DNA of 64,000 bases from Capitulum mitella (taxonomy: Eukaryota > Arthropoda > Thecostraca > Pollicipedomorpha > Pollicipedidae). The notes beneath the pieces were generated by a model, which saw only the letters and a list, made by a program, of their open reading frames with translations, searched no databases and was not told the DNA's origin. The stretch lies in contig CP099839.1 of the NCBI GenBank assembly GCA_030062745.1, positions 37,171,293-37,235,292 of the forward strand, given 5' to 3'. The position numbers and the translations under genes were made by a program. The stretch's first letter is position 1. Every line of letters starts with the position of its first letter. Positions 41,775-54,640 of this stretch are shown here, one piece after another.

Positions 41775-42599
41775 CCGCTGTCCATAAATCTGCAGCAGTC
41801 CTCACATCAGTGACCTTGGACGGCAAACACGATATGGATGGTGAAGCTCATACGATACATGTTGCGCTTGTTATCGTGGCAAATCCGATGTCTGCTATTT
41901 CAGGGTGGTCGTCACCAGCGACACATTCGACCTGAATCACGGATGGCGCTTTTATACATATTGCCAGGGAAGTTCAACATTGGATCTTTGAACGTCATGT
42001 GACCAAAAACTACGATTACCACCAATCAGTCTGAAAAATTCATCCCTGACCACAGCTACCATTAAGTGATACAGCTTGTAAAGCCTGTTATCGTGTTGGT
42101 TATGTTCCGTTTCCAGCATATAATGTTTTACGGAGGCCGGTAAATGCATCATAAACCTTTCACTTAAGAAAACAATGTAACGTTAAACAGTCCGTTGCTC
42201 TTGGCACATAAATCATGCCTTCTATTTCTGACCCACCGACCGCGATATTCAAATCAGGCACTGTGGAGGAACTGGCACCAGGATCAAGCCGTAAGCTCAA
42301 GGGCAAACGTCTTCAGCTGTGATGCAACAATGATTTTCTCGTTTGGAATGCCCAGAGATGATTCAGACTAGATGGTCATATACCAGTTTCCGGTAGAGCA
42401 GGTCAGTTGGCAGCCGTGACGATGGGAATGCTGCGAAAAACGTGACGGAATCGAGGAATGCGAGCAGGGGCAAAAGGAAACGGCTAATCTGGTGACGGCA
42501 GGCATGCACGACATGGTAATAGAGAAAGAGCTCAGCCGTACCCGCGACGCTGTTGGAGGAAACTGGAGAATGTGAGAGCGCTGAGAGCCGCGAAACATC

Positions 42600-45500
42600 A
42601 CACAGGCTGCCGGAATGGGGCGCCGGAGCGAACACACCGCCGGGCAGCTCGTGAGAGAGACCGGGGACGGCGGCGGTGCTGCTGAACAGAGACTGCGAAC
42701 GCGAGGCCCAGCGTCGAGAGGGCGCGGCGGAGGGCGCGCGTGAGGCTGGGTGACCAGCGGACGGCGTCCGAGCGCAGCCTGGCCCGGCTGGCCCGGGGAC
42801 AGCGTGCAGCCGGCCGGCCGGCGGGAGGGAGGGCGGCAGTGCAGCCAGCCGGCCGGCCGGCGGGAGGGGAGGGCGGCAGTGCAGCCAGCCGGGCCGCCGG
42901 CGGCCGCCTCTGACGCCGGCAGCCGGCCGGCTCGGTCCGCGGCGGCCGTCAGAGACGCCGCGCCTCCCCGGACGGCGGCGGCGCGGGCGTGCAGAACGAA
43001 CCGGCCACCTGCCACGTGTCCGCCGCCCCGGTCACAGGCCGGCGGCGGCGGCGGCGACGGTCGCGGCCGGCCGGGCGCTCGCCGCAGCTCGAACCAACAC
43101 GAAACCCAGTGATCAGACGACACTGCTCTGTCGACGCTGGCAGCCTCTACGATCGGTCCAGCAGCTCGCTGGGACACTGGGACTACAATGACCGACGACA
43201 GGGAAACAAGGCACAGCCGCTACCGACCTCGAGTCGGGTCATGTCGCGCCATCGCAGGCCGATCGCGCCGAAGGAGGTGGCGCCTGCCACTGGCAAGGAG
43301 CTCTCTGAGAGCCTGTGTCGAGCAGAGAAAGACAGCGGAAAGCCAGACCAAGCCCGGACGGAGTTGACTGGCTGCGAGTAGCACCAACGACAAGCCCACG
43401 GACCGGGCCGAGGATTCCTCACACCCGCCCGGCCGGCCTCGCCCGGATTCTAGGAACGGGAGCAGCCACGGCCGTTGCGCAAGCGGGCCGGCCACCGCTC
43501 GCACCCAGCCGAGTGGAACCCCGCCGGCGGCGGCGCGCCGCGAAGGGCGGGGGCCGGGGAGCGGGCGGGCGGGCGGCTGCTCGGCCGGGCCGGGCTGGGG
43601 CCGGAGCCGTGGCAGGCGACTGCGGCCGGCGGGCGGCGATAAAGCAGGCGGCGGCGGACAGGCGGCCGCTATTTCGGTCGCCGCCGCGGCGTCCGGCCGG
43701 GACCGGCACGGCTGCCGGCTGACACGGCCGCCATGCGTCCCGGCCGGCGCCCGGTGACGACACGGCTGACGTCAGCCGGCCGCCGCCGCCGCCGCCGCGA
43801 CACGGCCGGACCGCGCGCCCGTCCGGTCAGGCGGGACGCACCGGCCGGGCCAGGGTGACCCCGGATAGACGGCAGACGAAGGAGGACACCCAGTCTGATC
43901 ACGGCGGCTCAGTTCGAGCACCAGGTCACGAAAACCCCACTTCCCTCCCAATCAGATCACGATAGGCCACCGCAACGACCAAACCAAGGCAGCTCATCAC
44001 AGCGGTCCGATCACCACACACGACGGGCGCACCGATCACATGTCAGCACAGTTCCGCCCGGCGCGACGTCACAGCTGGCCCAGTCAGACGCCGGCCAGGC
44101 CGCCAGGTGTCGGCCGGCACGGCGCTGCCGATCCCTGGCCGCACCAGGGCCGACGGCTGCTGCTCCGGAGCGGCTCGCACGCCCACGCGAACCGGGCCGG
44201 CCACCAACCTGTCAGCGGCGCGGAATTTCCAGAGCTGCACGGCGCCGGGCGACGCTGCCGGTCCGGGGCCGGTCCTCACGAGCCGCTGGCGCCGCCGCGC
44301 ATCGCTCACCACCGGCGGACACTCGAGGCGGCACGCCGATACTGGTCCGGCTATCGCGCGCTCGGCCGGCACGGCGGCCGTCTCAGTGGCCGACACGGGC
44401 CGCGGCGGCCACCGCTCCAGCGCCGGCCATATTGATCACGGCCGACAGCCGCGCCGCGCGCCGTCTGTATGTGTGTGTGAGCGCCGGCCGGACCGGGGAG
44501 AGAGAGAGCGGGAGAGCGGCCGCCGGGCGCGCGGCCAGCCGGCCGGTTTTTGTTGTGGGTTCGCTCGGCTAATGGTCGATGGGCGGCCGCGGCGCGGACG
44601 CACCGCCTCGGCGGCCGGGCACGTTCAAAACTATCGACCTGCGGCGCGCGACACGGCCAGCCCCGGCACTCGACCACGCGCGCCGACACCGTCCGCCGCC
44701 GGACACCCCGCTAGCGGCGCTGCCGCGGACCAACTGCGGCGCGGCGCCGACTGCGGCCGCCCGGCCGGCCGGCTGGGCCGGGCCGGGCCGCGCCGGGCAG
44801 GGGGAACGCGCCGCCGGCCGCCGGCACGGAGCCGGCGCCGGATACGCGGCGGCCGTCGAGCGACGCGCGCCCCCCTCAGCCGCCCGGCGGAGCGCGCGGG
44901 GACGTGGGCGACGCGGCGCCTGGCGGACGGCCCAGCGAGGCCGGCGCCGGGGCCGGCGCTACCGGTCGACACGGCCCCAGCAATGTTTGCGAGCCAGCAC
45001 AGCCGGCCGAGGGACAAGTAAACATCAACGCTGGCGGAAAAGAATCGAATGAAATCCCTAGCAGCGAGATGAACGCAGCTGAAGATGACGCAACGAGAAT
45101 CACCACAGCTGACGTCTGACACGTTTCGGCGAAGTTGATCGTAGGCACCGACGCAGTAGATTGCCGGCTGAGCGTAAGCACGACGTCGTAAGCCATGCCC
45201 GAATGCTGTTCAGGGGAACGACGTCACCAGGCACGAATGAATGAAGCCTGATAAAAGAGCGGGCACGACCGCGAACGATCCGCGTGCAAAACGCAGGCAC
45301 GTCCCGACACGGCCTGTGAGAGCAGCGCGGAGTCCAGGCACGGCCTGAGTGAACGGTGCAGGCCCGTCCTGCATGAATAGCGCCGGCCCGTCCCTGCCCG
45401 TCCTGGCGAGCAGCGCAGGCCCGGCCGGCGGCGGCGGCGGCTCGTCGGTCCGGGCCGGAGCGAGAGCGGCCGCTCGGCCGCCGGCCCGCCTCGCCTGCAC

Positions 45501-45860
45501 ACGGAAAATCGTTAGCGGCCGGCGCTCACGCGGCGGCGGCCGGCCGGGCCGGCCGGGCCGGGCCGGCGGCCGAGTGCCAAACGGCAGCGGCCGGCCGCCG
45601 CCCCGAGCCGGCGCCGACAAAATGGAGACGCGTCTGCTGCCGCAGCGGCCGAGCGGCCGCCATCTCGGGCGGCGTCGACCCAGCCGGCGCGCCGGTCGCC
45701 GCCAGGGCCGGCCGCCAAGCCGTGTCGCAGCGCGCGCGACCGGGGCCCGGACCGGGAACGGCGCCGAGCCGCAGCGCACAGGAGACCGGCCGACGCAGCG
45801 TACAGAGGTGTCTCCCCGGAGCCAGCACGACGTCACGGTCCTCACCGGACAATGACGAGG
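42600..45860. promoter_or_regulatory. GC-rich CpG-dense blocks, possible promoter region
   Basis: 42640-43880 and 44040-45860 are extremely GC-rich with very frequent CG and GGCCGG words, separated by an ordinary stretch. Open frames are long on every strand but share no family motif. The region may contain the BAZ2 promoter and non-coding first exon, or that of an unseen gene. Nothing finer can be supported. Confidence 0.35.
42807..42895. repeat. 39-bp GC-rich tandem repeat, two copies plus a partial third
   Basis: Units beginning CAGCCGGCCGGCCGGCGGG start at 42807 and 42846, with a partial unit at 42886. Confidence 0.88.
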
Positions 45861-48800
45861 CGCGGACAGGCTCAGACACGCCAAACGCGACGCTCTTTAC
45901 ACCAGCTTACGATTCTTCTTCCACAAATAGCCAAGAGATAGAGGGCTTTTTAAAGTCCTGTCCCCGAAGTGGTCTGGAACTCAAAAGCACGGACCATACC
46001 GCAAGCAACGAGCACCTTCGGACCTCTCGAAAATAAACATAATGGGTCTCCCCTTGCCCAATATGGCACGCCAGAGCTCTTCCTGACAGCTTATCGGTCG
46101 AAGGATCAATATATGCAAATCGCAAGTTTCGGCAGAACCAGTGACGAAGGCTGTTATTTCACCCTTCCAATCTGAAGTGGCATCTGATGTACAAAAAATA
46201 AAAATAAAGTAAAATAAAAAACGCAAACTCACGACTTTTCGACAGGTGACAGCCAAAATGGACAAAAGAACCAGTTTTCTCAAGACAGTACATGCGTCCA
46301 AAACGCACTGTACTGGCCTACGTCTATATCGCTTAAATTCTGCCTAAACTCCTTGCATTCTGACAACCTATGGGTGAAATCTTAAACGACAAAATATATC
46401 AGAGAGGCTACAACACAGAACAAACCTGAACGACTTCCAGCAACCTAAGAAACCTTATCTTGTACATTTGGACAGAGCGCCTTCGACCATTTTCTCACAG
46501 TCAATTCGACCATAAACGCATGAAGAATGACCATTCCCGCCCATACGGTCCCAAACGCTATCTGAAATGAATATGCGCACTCTTCTACCAATCGCCAAAA
46601 TAGTTCGAAGAGTATCCAACGAGTGATGAAAAGCCAAACCTCTGGTGATCAGTTTTATAGCATGTATCGTAAACGACAGATGTTGTTTCAGCCACATTAG
46701 GTCCGTTTTGAAAAGAACGCATGGCGTGAGAAGAGAAGCACTGGTAGCCTGATCAGGTGATCTCAAGTTCTAACACATTATGACTCGGTACTTCAAGTCC
46801 TGTTCCTCAAACCTGTTCTTTCCCCCCATAACAACGAGACGTTTCCAACTGATACATTCCACAATTCGAAATGTAAGCAAGCGGTGAAAGTGTGCAAGCA
46901 AATGTGTGCTTTTCGTTGGTGGAAATTGTTGCACCACCAAAATCAGGCTCATCATCACACAAACAAGATCGGCATCAGATATTTCGTTGTCAAATACACA
47001 AAACATCAGGGACTGTGTAAACATTTCAAGACCATAACGCCCCTGGACCTTAGCGAACTTTTGTTATCCTGCATGTTATGGAGAAAATGACGACGGCAAA
47101 TCGTATTCTTTACGCAGAGGCTGTAAGCAACTGCACGGCTCCTGACTACGGCGTTCGGGTGTTAAGTGTATAGCCATTACGAGCCCGTTTCTTTCGACGC
47201 GACGTCATACAGGGTTTCTGTTGGATTTTTCCACTGTGGGGCGGCCGCCCTATCTATCCTATGGGCGCTGCGCCCATGGCTCATAACTACGACGATTATC
47301 AAGAAATATGGCCCAGCAAATACGACGGCTTCAGGGAAAATTTTTTGTCAGTCTGAATTTAGAACCTACGCCAAATGAGCCACTCTTCGTGAAAAACTGT
47401 CAGTGCCACGGACGGTCAAGATGCAACAAGCAGCCTCGGTCCTTTTCTCTCAGATAATCCAAAAGATGCCGATGTGTCCTAAAAGTACGATAAAAATGGA
47501 GAAAACCTACGACGGAAACGACAACTGGACAGCGAACAAGGACCACCCACCTCTCAGCGATTCGGAGATTTCTGTATCCGTCAGTCTGACCTCGCAAAAG
47601 ACGCAAGCGGTTCGATGCCTGAGCTATTCTATTCAACAACGCCCTGCTTCGAGCCAATATCGAGCCTGTCGAGAATATCACCTGACCCAGCGCACGAAGA
47701 CTGCACACGGGACGAGTCTCGCAGCGGTTCAGCCATTTGGTAACAAGCTAACTGTGACCAGGCAGACGGCAATGAATGTTCTCTGCCGGTACCCGCCATG
47801 AGGCCTTAAGAACCTACGCCGAAGAATGGACCTATAAGGTTTCGAACATGAGTTTGATCTACTGCTCAACTCATGCGCATTGTCCCTGGGTGAGCAAGAA
47901 CGCAGTAGCTTGTGCTAGCAGAATGTCAGGTTCTTGATGAGACAACACACTGCCGCTCTGTTACAGAAAACAGCTAAAAAATAGCCCAGCTACGCACGAT
48001 GTCACGCCGATGCATGCGTAATATCTGACATCGCGGATACCGGGTTGTACTTCACTGTGCGGCAGGGCTAAGGATTTCCTCAAATTACTGGGGAGGGGGC
48101 CTGTATGGATTTCAGACCGATTCTATACCTTCACAGTCCGATTTCACCTCATGGCAAAATCTGAATGGGGGGGCGGGAAGAGTTTGAACCCTTCCATCCC
48201 CCCAAATTTCCAGCCATGTTATTCGGCATCGTCAAGTCCCTCGCTCCTCTCCCCCAACCACATTCACACACACGATCGTCTTCAACTACGGACTTCGCTC
48301 GACGTCTCGGACCGTTTTGTGTCGTCAGCACACAGCCCGGTTTTCCCCACCGATACGGGCTGGCCAGCCCGTGCACACGATGCAATATGCGCCCCAACGT
48401 GTAATCGTCCACGATAACTTCATACTCGCATCCTGAAACAAGCCAATGTGTCTCACCTTGCCTGTGTCAATCGGGGCCGGAGCCAAGACAGGATCCAGAT
48501 ATCATAATGCTTGGATTAAGGGAGCAAACCATATTACACTCAACTCGACGTCTTGGCTATTCATTGCCTATTGGGCGCTTTCGGTACGGATGATGCACAG
48601 TCGTACCAATGTCTGAAATTCATCCCATCATACTCAGCCGCCTTGAAATGCTGAGAACAATTGAATCAATACGACCGCTAACTGGCGTTCAAGACCGAAG
48701 ACAAATGCAGAAGAAGGTAAATCCATGACAGGTCCTTTCAACCATGGCTCATCATAAAACTGCTGATGTGGAACGTACTGAATTTCCTAACTTCCCCTCT

Positions 48801-51800
48801 CGATGGATACACACAAACACACATTCTAAACTAAACTGATCAAGCCCGTCATATCCGGCAATCCAGAAGAAACAATGAATGTCTGTATGACCACAAACCA
48901 AAACCAAGTGAGGAAATGCAGTCATCAGTGCCCGCGTCTGCTATCAAACTTTTTTTCACTTCTAAAACGTTCGATATTTCAGCCAACATCTCACGGAACT
49001 CCAATGCCACAGAGCGTGACACAAGCTGTACAACGCATGGTTTTTAACACGCTCTGAACATGAATATAACATGTCTGGAGTTGAAAATGTACCTCTCCGA
49101 AAACAACGTTTGCGTTGACGTATTTAGAAACTGGCGAACGGGATAGCTGCAGACAAAGGGGGTCAATCATTTTCAAGGGGGCGTCATCACACAGTATGAG
49201 TGCTCTTCCAGGCCTCGGGTGCCCCCTTAAGCCTTGGGCACCCTATCAATCCTCGCAGAACCCTTTCCTTTTAAACTTCGAGAGTGCATTTCAAACCTGA
49301 GCAGTGCACTTTCAGATCTTGAGAGTGCCCTTTTAGGGTGGGGGAGGGGAGGGGGTCAAGATCCTTCGACAGCACTGAACACTTAACATGCCAGATGCGT
49401 CGTCGGTGCAACATCAAAACACTTGTTAATGACAGCCATTAAAGTCAATGAAGCAAGCATCATTTCTTAAACGGGTGCCTTCGGCCACCGCATGGCGAGC
49501 ATGACCGGGTGACCCTGCCCTCAATAAGTCACTGGACGGCTGTTTCACCTTTTCTATTGGTGAGAAGTGCATTAAAAGTGCAATTTCGCTACGGAAAACC
49601 GCGAGCAATAATAATAATGGCACATTCCCAAGCCTTGGTTTATCCGCAAGGCACAGGGAGAAAATGTCCAACGAGGCTTCAAATGTTTAATCCAGCAGCT
49701 AGTGAAAACCAAGAAAGAGAGCAGGCCACTGTCCAGAGGAAGTTTACACAAAAAGGGGGACCAAGGGGGGCGTTAACGGGGGGGGGCGGTTAGTTATTTT
49801 TGGAGTCATTATAAAATCCAAACGTTGTGGGTGTGCTAAAAAAACTTCAGTTTGGTATCTCATATCAGTCCACACTGCTTCCTTACCAAACGTGTGCCAG
49901 AGTAAGATCAAAATATTGGGTACTTTTCCAAGTTTCCAGACCTTAGGTGACTTTCTCAAGATTTTTGGACCGGATGAAATCAAATCTTTTGTCCTCAAAT
50001 AAACGAAACGAATCCTGCCCATACACTCATCCAACTACCCCTTAAACGTTTATTAACGATCTTCATCGTTTATCACACGGATTATCAATTTCCTGCCCAT
50101 TCTGGCATACCCATGGGATGTTTCTCTCATTTCAGACCGTAACTGCATAAATAAATCTGTGCACCTTAACACTGCACTGAATACTGCCCTACGTACACTT
50201 GCTACAATGGTCAAACCCACCGGTACATTTCCTTCGGTTCTGTTCTCACTTTTTTCATTTTGATCTCATCCACCTCAGGTAGCAAAAGAAAATTGCAACC
50301 TTGTGTTCGAGAGACGGTTGCAAAATTCGTGAAAGAAAATCCGAGGTTACCAGAACGACGTTTTGTTAGCCATTTCCCATTAATCGATACAGCCAGGTCA
50401 AACTTATAAATCAGTGATAAGTTGCAGACCACAGATGATAGTCATGCACACCATGGTAGAATTTACAGACCAAACAGTAACATGTGAACTGAGATGAATG
50501 AAGCTCCAGTTCGGGCTGCCACCAAGTCGGTACACCCCAATGTCTACTAGTTCTCAGCTTCCACATCACTCGGAGTTACGTCCTAGAGTTACTGAAAATG
50601 CATCATTTAAGTACAAAAACCTTCATCTGACTTTAGACAGCAAGGCAACACTTAAACAGAAGAAAACCCAAAGCAAACGCTTGCGCCGACCGTCTCGACG
50701 AATCCTAAGGGCGGGTGGGCGCATCGGCGCTATAACGGCCGACGGGAGCTGTTTCCAACCATGACTGAAGTGATATACCATGCAACCGGGGATGATACCT
50801 CGGGCCAGGCGAAGATATCCCGGAGGAGGGGCATTATCACCACACCGGAGTCTTTTCTAGGGAGCTGCTCATGGGGTGGCTACCTCGCAAAAAGGAGCGA
50901 CTCGATCCGTTATAGGTTCTATCTGGGTCAGTGTGGACCGCGCCACCTATCGCAAAACTTCCACCGGGAGGTATGACGACCTTTCACAGACCAACACTAC
51001 CCCGACGGTGGCCATATCTTAAGGTCGGAACTGGCTGTCACTCACTTCACCCGAGACACGCCACGAGGAGCTGGAGGAGACAAACATGATTGAGGTAGGC
51101 AGAAAAGACAACACACCCAATACACCTCTGTCGCGTCCCACTGAGGATTCTGAGATTCTGTCACGGAGAAAGTCGATAAGGCCGGTTGGGTGGTCACCTC
51201 TGACCTGCAACGGAGGCGTTTTATCCAGATAGTAATCTCATCCGGCGATGAAGAGGTCCCGCGAAAAATGACAGAAGGGGTCGGCGAGCGCGCGAACTGC
51301 GAACCGTTCCGGTGTGAGCATCCCACTCCACTCAGAAGGCGTGATACGCGCTGTTGTGTGTTATTCGTATGCCGAGTCTGGTGACGCTACTGTACAAAAT
51401 ACAAAAGTTATGGAGGTTTTAGCGTTGTTCAAAAAGTAACCGCCTAACATGTTGGCTTGCACTGCAAATTCGTTCAAATGGTTTTTTGCCACATATTCTG
51501 CAAGGTTTCGAATTACAAATAATATGCTCAACTAAAACGTTTTCCTTTCCGTCCAACTTATCAAACGGGAATACCAATCGTCGCCTCCAAAAATAAGAAT
51601 AACTTCGTGGACGCCGCAACACTTTGGTGCTGAGTCAGAAATGGATTCCAAGAGAGGCATTCCTGGAACGTTGCTTCCATCAGCTCATTTTGTGCTCCTT
51701 ACACCTCCAGAAGACGTGACGCAACTTCTCCCATACAAGACATTGCATACAACCGAGACCGAGGCACGTGGCACTACAAAGCCAAGGGAGGATTCCCGCC

Positions 51801-52680
51801 TTCCGGAGGGAGGGGTAAAAGGGCCGTGGCTCCTTCCAAGACAACCAAGGGTCTGTCCAAGATGTTATATTTTCAGTTTCGTACTACAATATTAGTGCTT
51901 TGTAGTCAAAGAAACATTTTGTACACCAATATTAGTGTTCTTAGCAACAAACAGGTGACGTGTTTCCGGGACAAACGTAGGCAAGATATTTATGCACTGC
52001 TCATTCATTTTACATGAGATATTAAATGTCATAAATTGAAAACATGCATTCAATTTTACAATTTATCATACAGTCAATCCCACTACGACTTCCCCCCAGA
52101 TCCGGCCTCTCTTTTTCAGGGGGAGGGGGGAAAGTTGAGTGGTGACTTTTTAAAATGGTCATCGGTGATACAATTCATCGTTCGATAATTCAGACAAAAA
52201 CAATTTTTACCAGGAGCTCTTTTTGATATTTCGTGATACTGACCCAGATAACCAACCACACGTATCTGAAAGGTTTCCATAGCGCTGACTGAGCACTGAG
52301 GAAAATCATACCACCCCCACCTTCCCCCCAACAAAAAAGGAGAAGATCCCCCGTGGTCACAAGTCGAAATCGATTAAAGACACACTAATATGCAGCTCAT
52401 CAGTGGCGCAGCCAAGGAGAGGTCAAAGGAGCCCCCCCCCCCCCCTAGAGACCAAGCGAGCCTCCTGGCGGCCGAGCGGGCCCTCCTGGGGCCCAAGGCC
52501 CCAGTTCTTCGGATAGCTGAAGCGCCTGCAGTGCGCCTTTCACTGTCCGAAACAGACAAAGCAAAATACGAATATTTCAAGCATTCAGGAAGACTCACGA
52601 ACCTAAAAAAAACCTCCATATATACAAGAGGGCTTTGTGTGCTATGAAGAAAGACAAGTGGTTTGAATGAACGTTTTGGG
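45861..52680. other. Non-coding region, no gene recognised
   Basis: About 6.8 kb of moderate GC content. Several frames of 70-130 codons occur (for example 46455-46766 and 47400-47708 on minus, 47403-47801 on plus), but none shows a family signature, splice context or neighbour logic. Short G-runs and A-rich patches (for example near 46195) are the only simple sequence. Confidence 0.5.
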
Positions 52681-52689
52681 GGTCCCTGC

Positions 52690-54640
52690 CAGCTTGTAGG
52701 GAGTTCACTGTTTGTCTGCGGCGGGTCCCCTGTCAGCCCATAAAGGGCCCCTGTCGGCCTCAGAAGGCATCTCCTTTCGGCCTGTAAAAAGGCCCCTGCC
52801 GGTATGTAAGCAGGCCCCTGCCTCTGCCTTCGGAGGTCGACAGGGGCCTTTTATAGGCGGATAGCGGCCCTCTACAGATAGGCAGTGCTGCCCCTTTAGG
52901 CTAGCAGGAGCCCCTAGGCCCCTTAACAATCCAACAGTAATTTTAAACACATTGGGCCCCAATGATTAGGCGAGCCATTCGCGGATCAAGGGAAAGGGAG
53001 CGATGGCGGCCATCGCCCCGCTCCCCGGGCCTGGGAAGGGACCCTCTCAGACTCAAAACGGGCCCCGAAGGGGTCCCGTATGAGTTTTCCGGGGTCTCTA
53101 TAAGAACCTGACAGGTTCCTGATGCAGTCAGGGGGACCTCCGGGAAGGTTAAACCTCTGACCTCTGAGACGCATCGAGGGCCCATGAAGCTCCCAACAGA
53201 CCCCTGAGACCACAACAGGGCCCCAACACGGCAGAGTGCCCCTGAGATCGCCAGACGGATCTAAGTGTCCCTGAGACGGCCAAGACGAGTATTAGACGAG
53301 TACTGAGTCCCTAGGGCGGCATAGGGGCCCTTGGAATGTCATAGGGGCCCAAATAGGTTTTACAGGCCTGTGTGAAAAGCTTAAGGTTCCTGATGCAGTC
53401 AGAGGGTCTCCAGGAGGGTTAACGGGACCCTGAGGTGGTAAGATGGCCCTTACAATGGATCGAAGAACCCCTTACTCTACAAGGGTCCCTGGGGCCGCAA
53501 GAGGGCCCCAAAACAGCAAAGGGTTCATGAGACCACTAAAAAGGCCAGAGAGGCCCCTGAGGCCGCAAGAAGGTGCCTAGTACGGCATAAGGAAACCCCG
53601 ACCAGCCAGAGGACCCCCTGAGCGGGAAGCCTAGAGATGGGCCCAAATGGGCTACACTGGTCCGTTTGCAGACCTGAGGGGTTCTTGATGCAGTCAGGGG
53701 GCCTCGGGAAGATCAGGTGGGTCCTGAGACGGCAAGGTAGGTCCCTACCCGGCAGATGGCCCCCGAGACCGCCAAAAAGGTCGGAGGGCCCCTGCGAGAC
53801 AAAGATGAAAAAGGACCTCTGAGACGGCATGGGGGCCCTGGACGGCCAGGGGCCCCCGAATGTGTTAGGCGGGCTCCTGACACGGAAAACGTCTCCGTGA
53901 AACTGCCAGTGAGGCCCCTGAAGCACCAACAAAGGCCCCTGTTACGGCTAGTGGAGTCCTAAGACTGCCCGATATACCCCATGTAACAGAAGGCCCATGA
54001 TACAGCCATAGGGACCACCGGAGACGTTCAGAGGGCCCATGACACTGCACAGGGCCCTGAAATTGCCGAAAGGTCTTTTGTAACTGCGCAGGGCCCCTGA
54101 AACGGCAAGTGTTCCCCAGAGACGACAAGAGGGGCACCTAGGGCAACAGGGGGTCCACTGAGACTGCTAGAGACGGACCTTGGATAATGCCAACTAGCAG
54201 TCTCTACGGAGACGACCAGAAACCCTGAAACTGTTAAGCTTTAAGTCGTCCAGAGAGCCCCTGAAATGCCCAAATGACCTAGAGGATTGCAAGAGGCGCC
54301 TCTGTCAAGGCAGAGATAGACTTAAAGAGGGCTTTTACTGCCTGGGGGGCTCTTTGGACGGCAAAAATGCCCCAGGGACGACAGTACGGAACCCGAGGTG
54401 CCTTAAACGTCCCCGCAGCTGACAGATGGGTCCCTGGAGCTGTCCGAAGCGCCCCTGAAACTGCCAAAAGAGCGCCTGAGCCGTCCCGAGGGACACGTGA
54501 AACTGTAAGAGGAACCTGAGGCCACTAGGGGACCTTGACACCCTGATACGGCAGACGGCCCGAGACCACCAAAAGTGGCCCTTTAACTGGAAGAGGGAGC
54601 CTAACCTAAGCTGGCAAAAATGCCTCCAGAAACTACGGGG
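52690..54640. repeat. Degenerate satellite of about 20-bp GGCCCCTGAGAC-type units
   Basis: For nearly 2 kb the sequence is a string of units of about 18-22 bp (up to about 30) resembling GGGCCCCTGAGACGGCAAGA. A longer composite module containing TTCYTGATGCAGTCAGRGGG recurs at about 53114, 53391 and 53681, so there is a higher-order period of roughly 280-290 bp. Minus-strand open frames through it are repetitive and not a recognisable protein. Confidence 0.85.

Noticed and set aside
46455..47708. Minus-strand frames of about 100 codons at 46455-46766 and 47400-47708
   Set aside because: The residue composition looks protein-like, but no family motif, start context, splice sites or partner exons were found.
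50690..51400. Remnant of a retrotransposon
   Set aside because: Composition differs slightly from its surroundings, but no reverse transcriptase, endonuclease or terminal repeat could be recognised in any frame.
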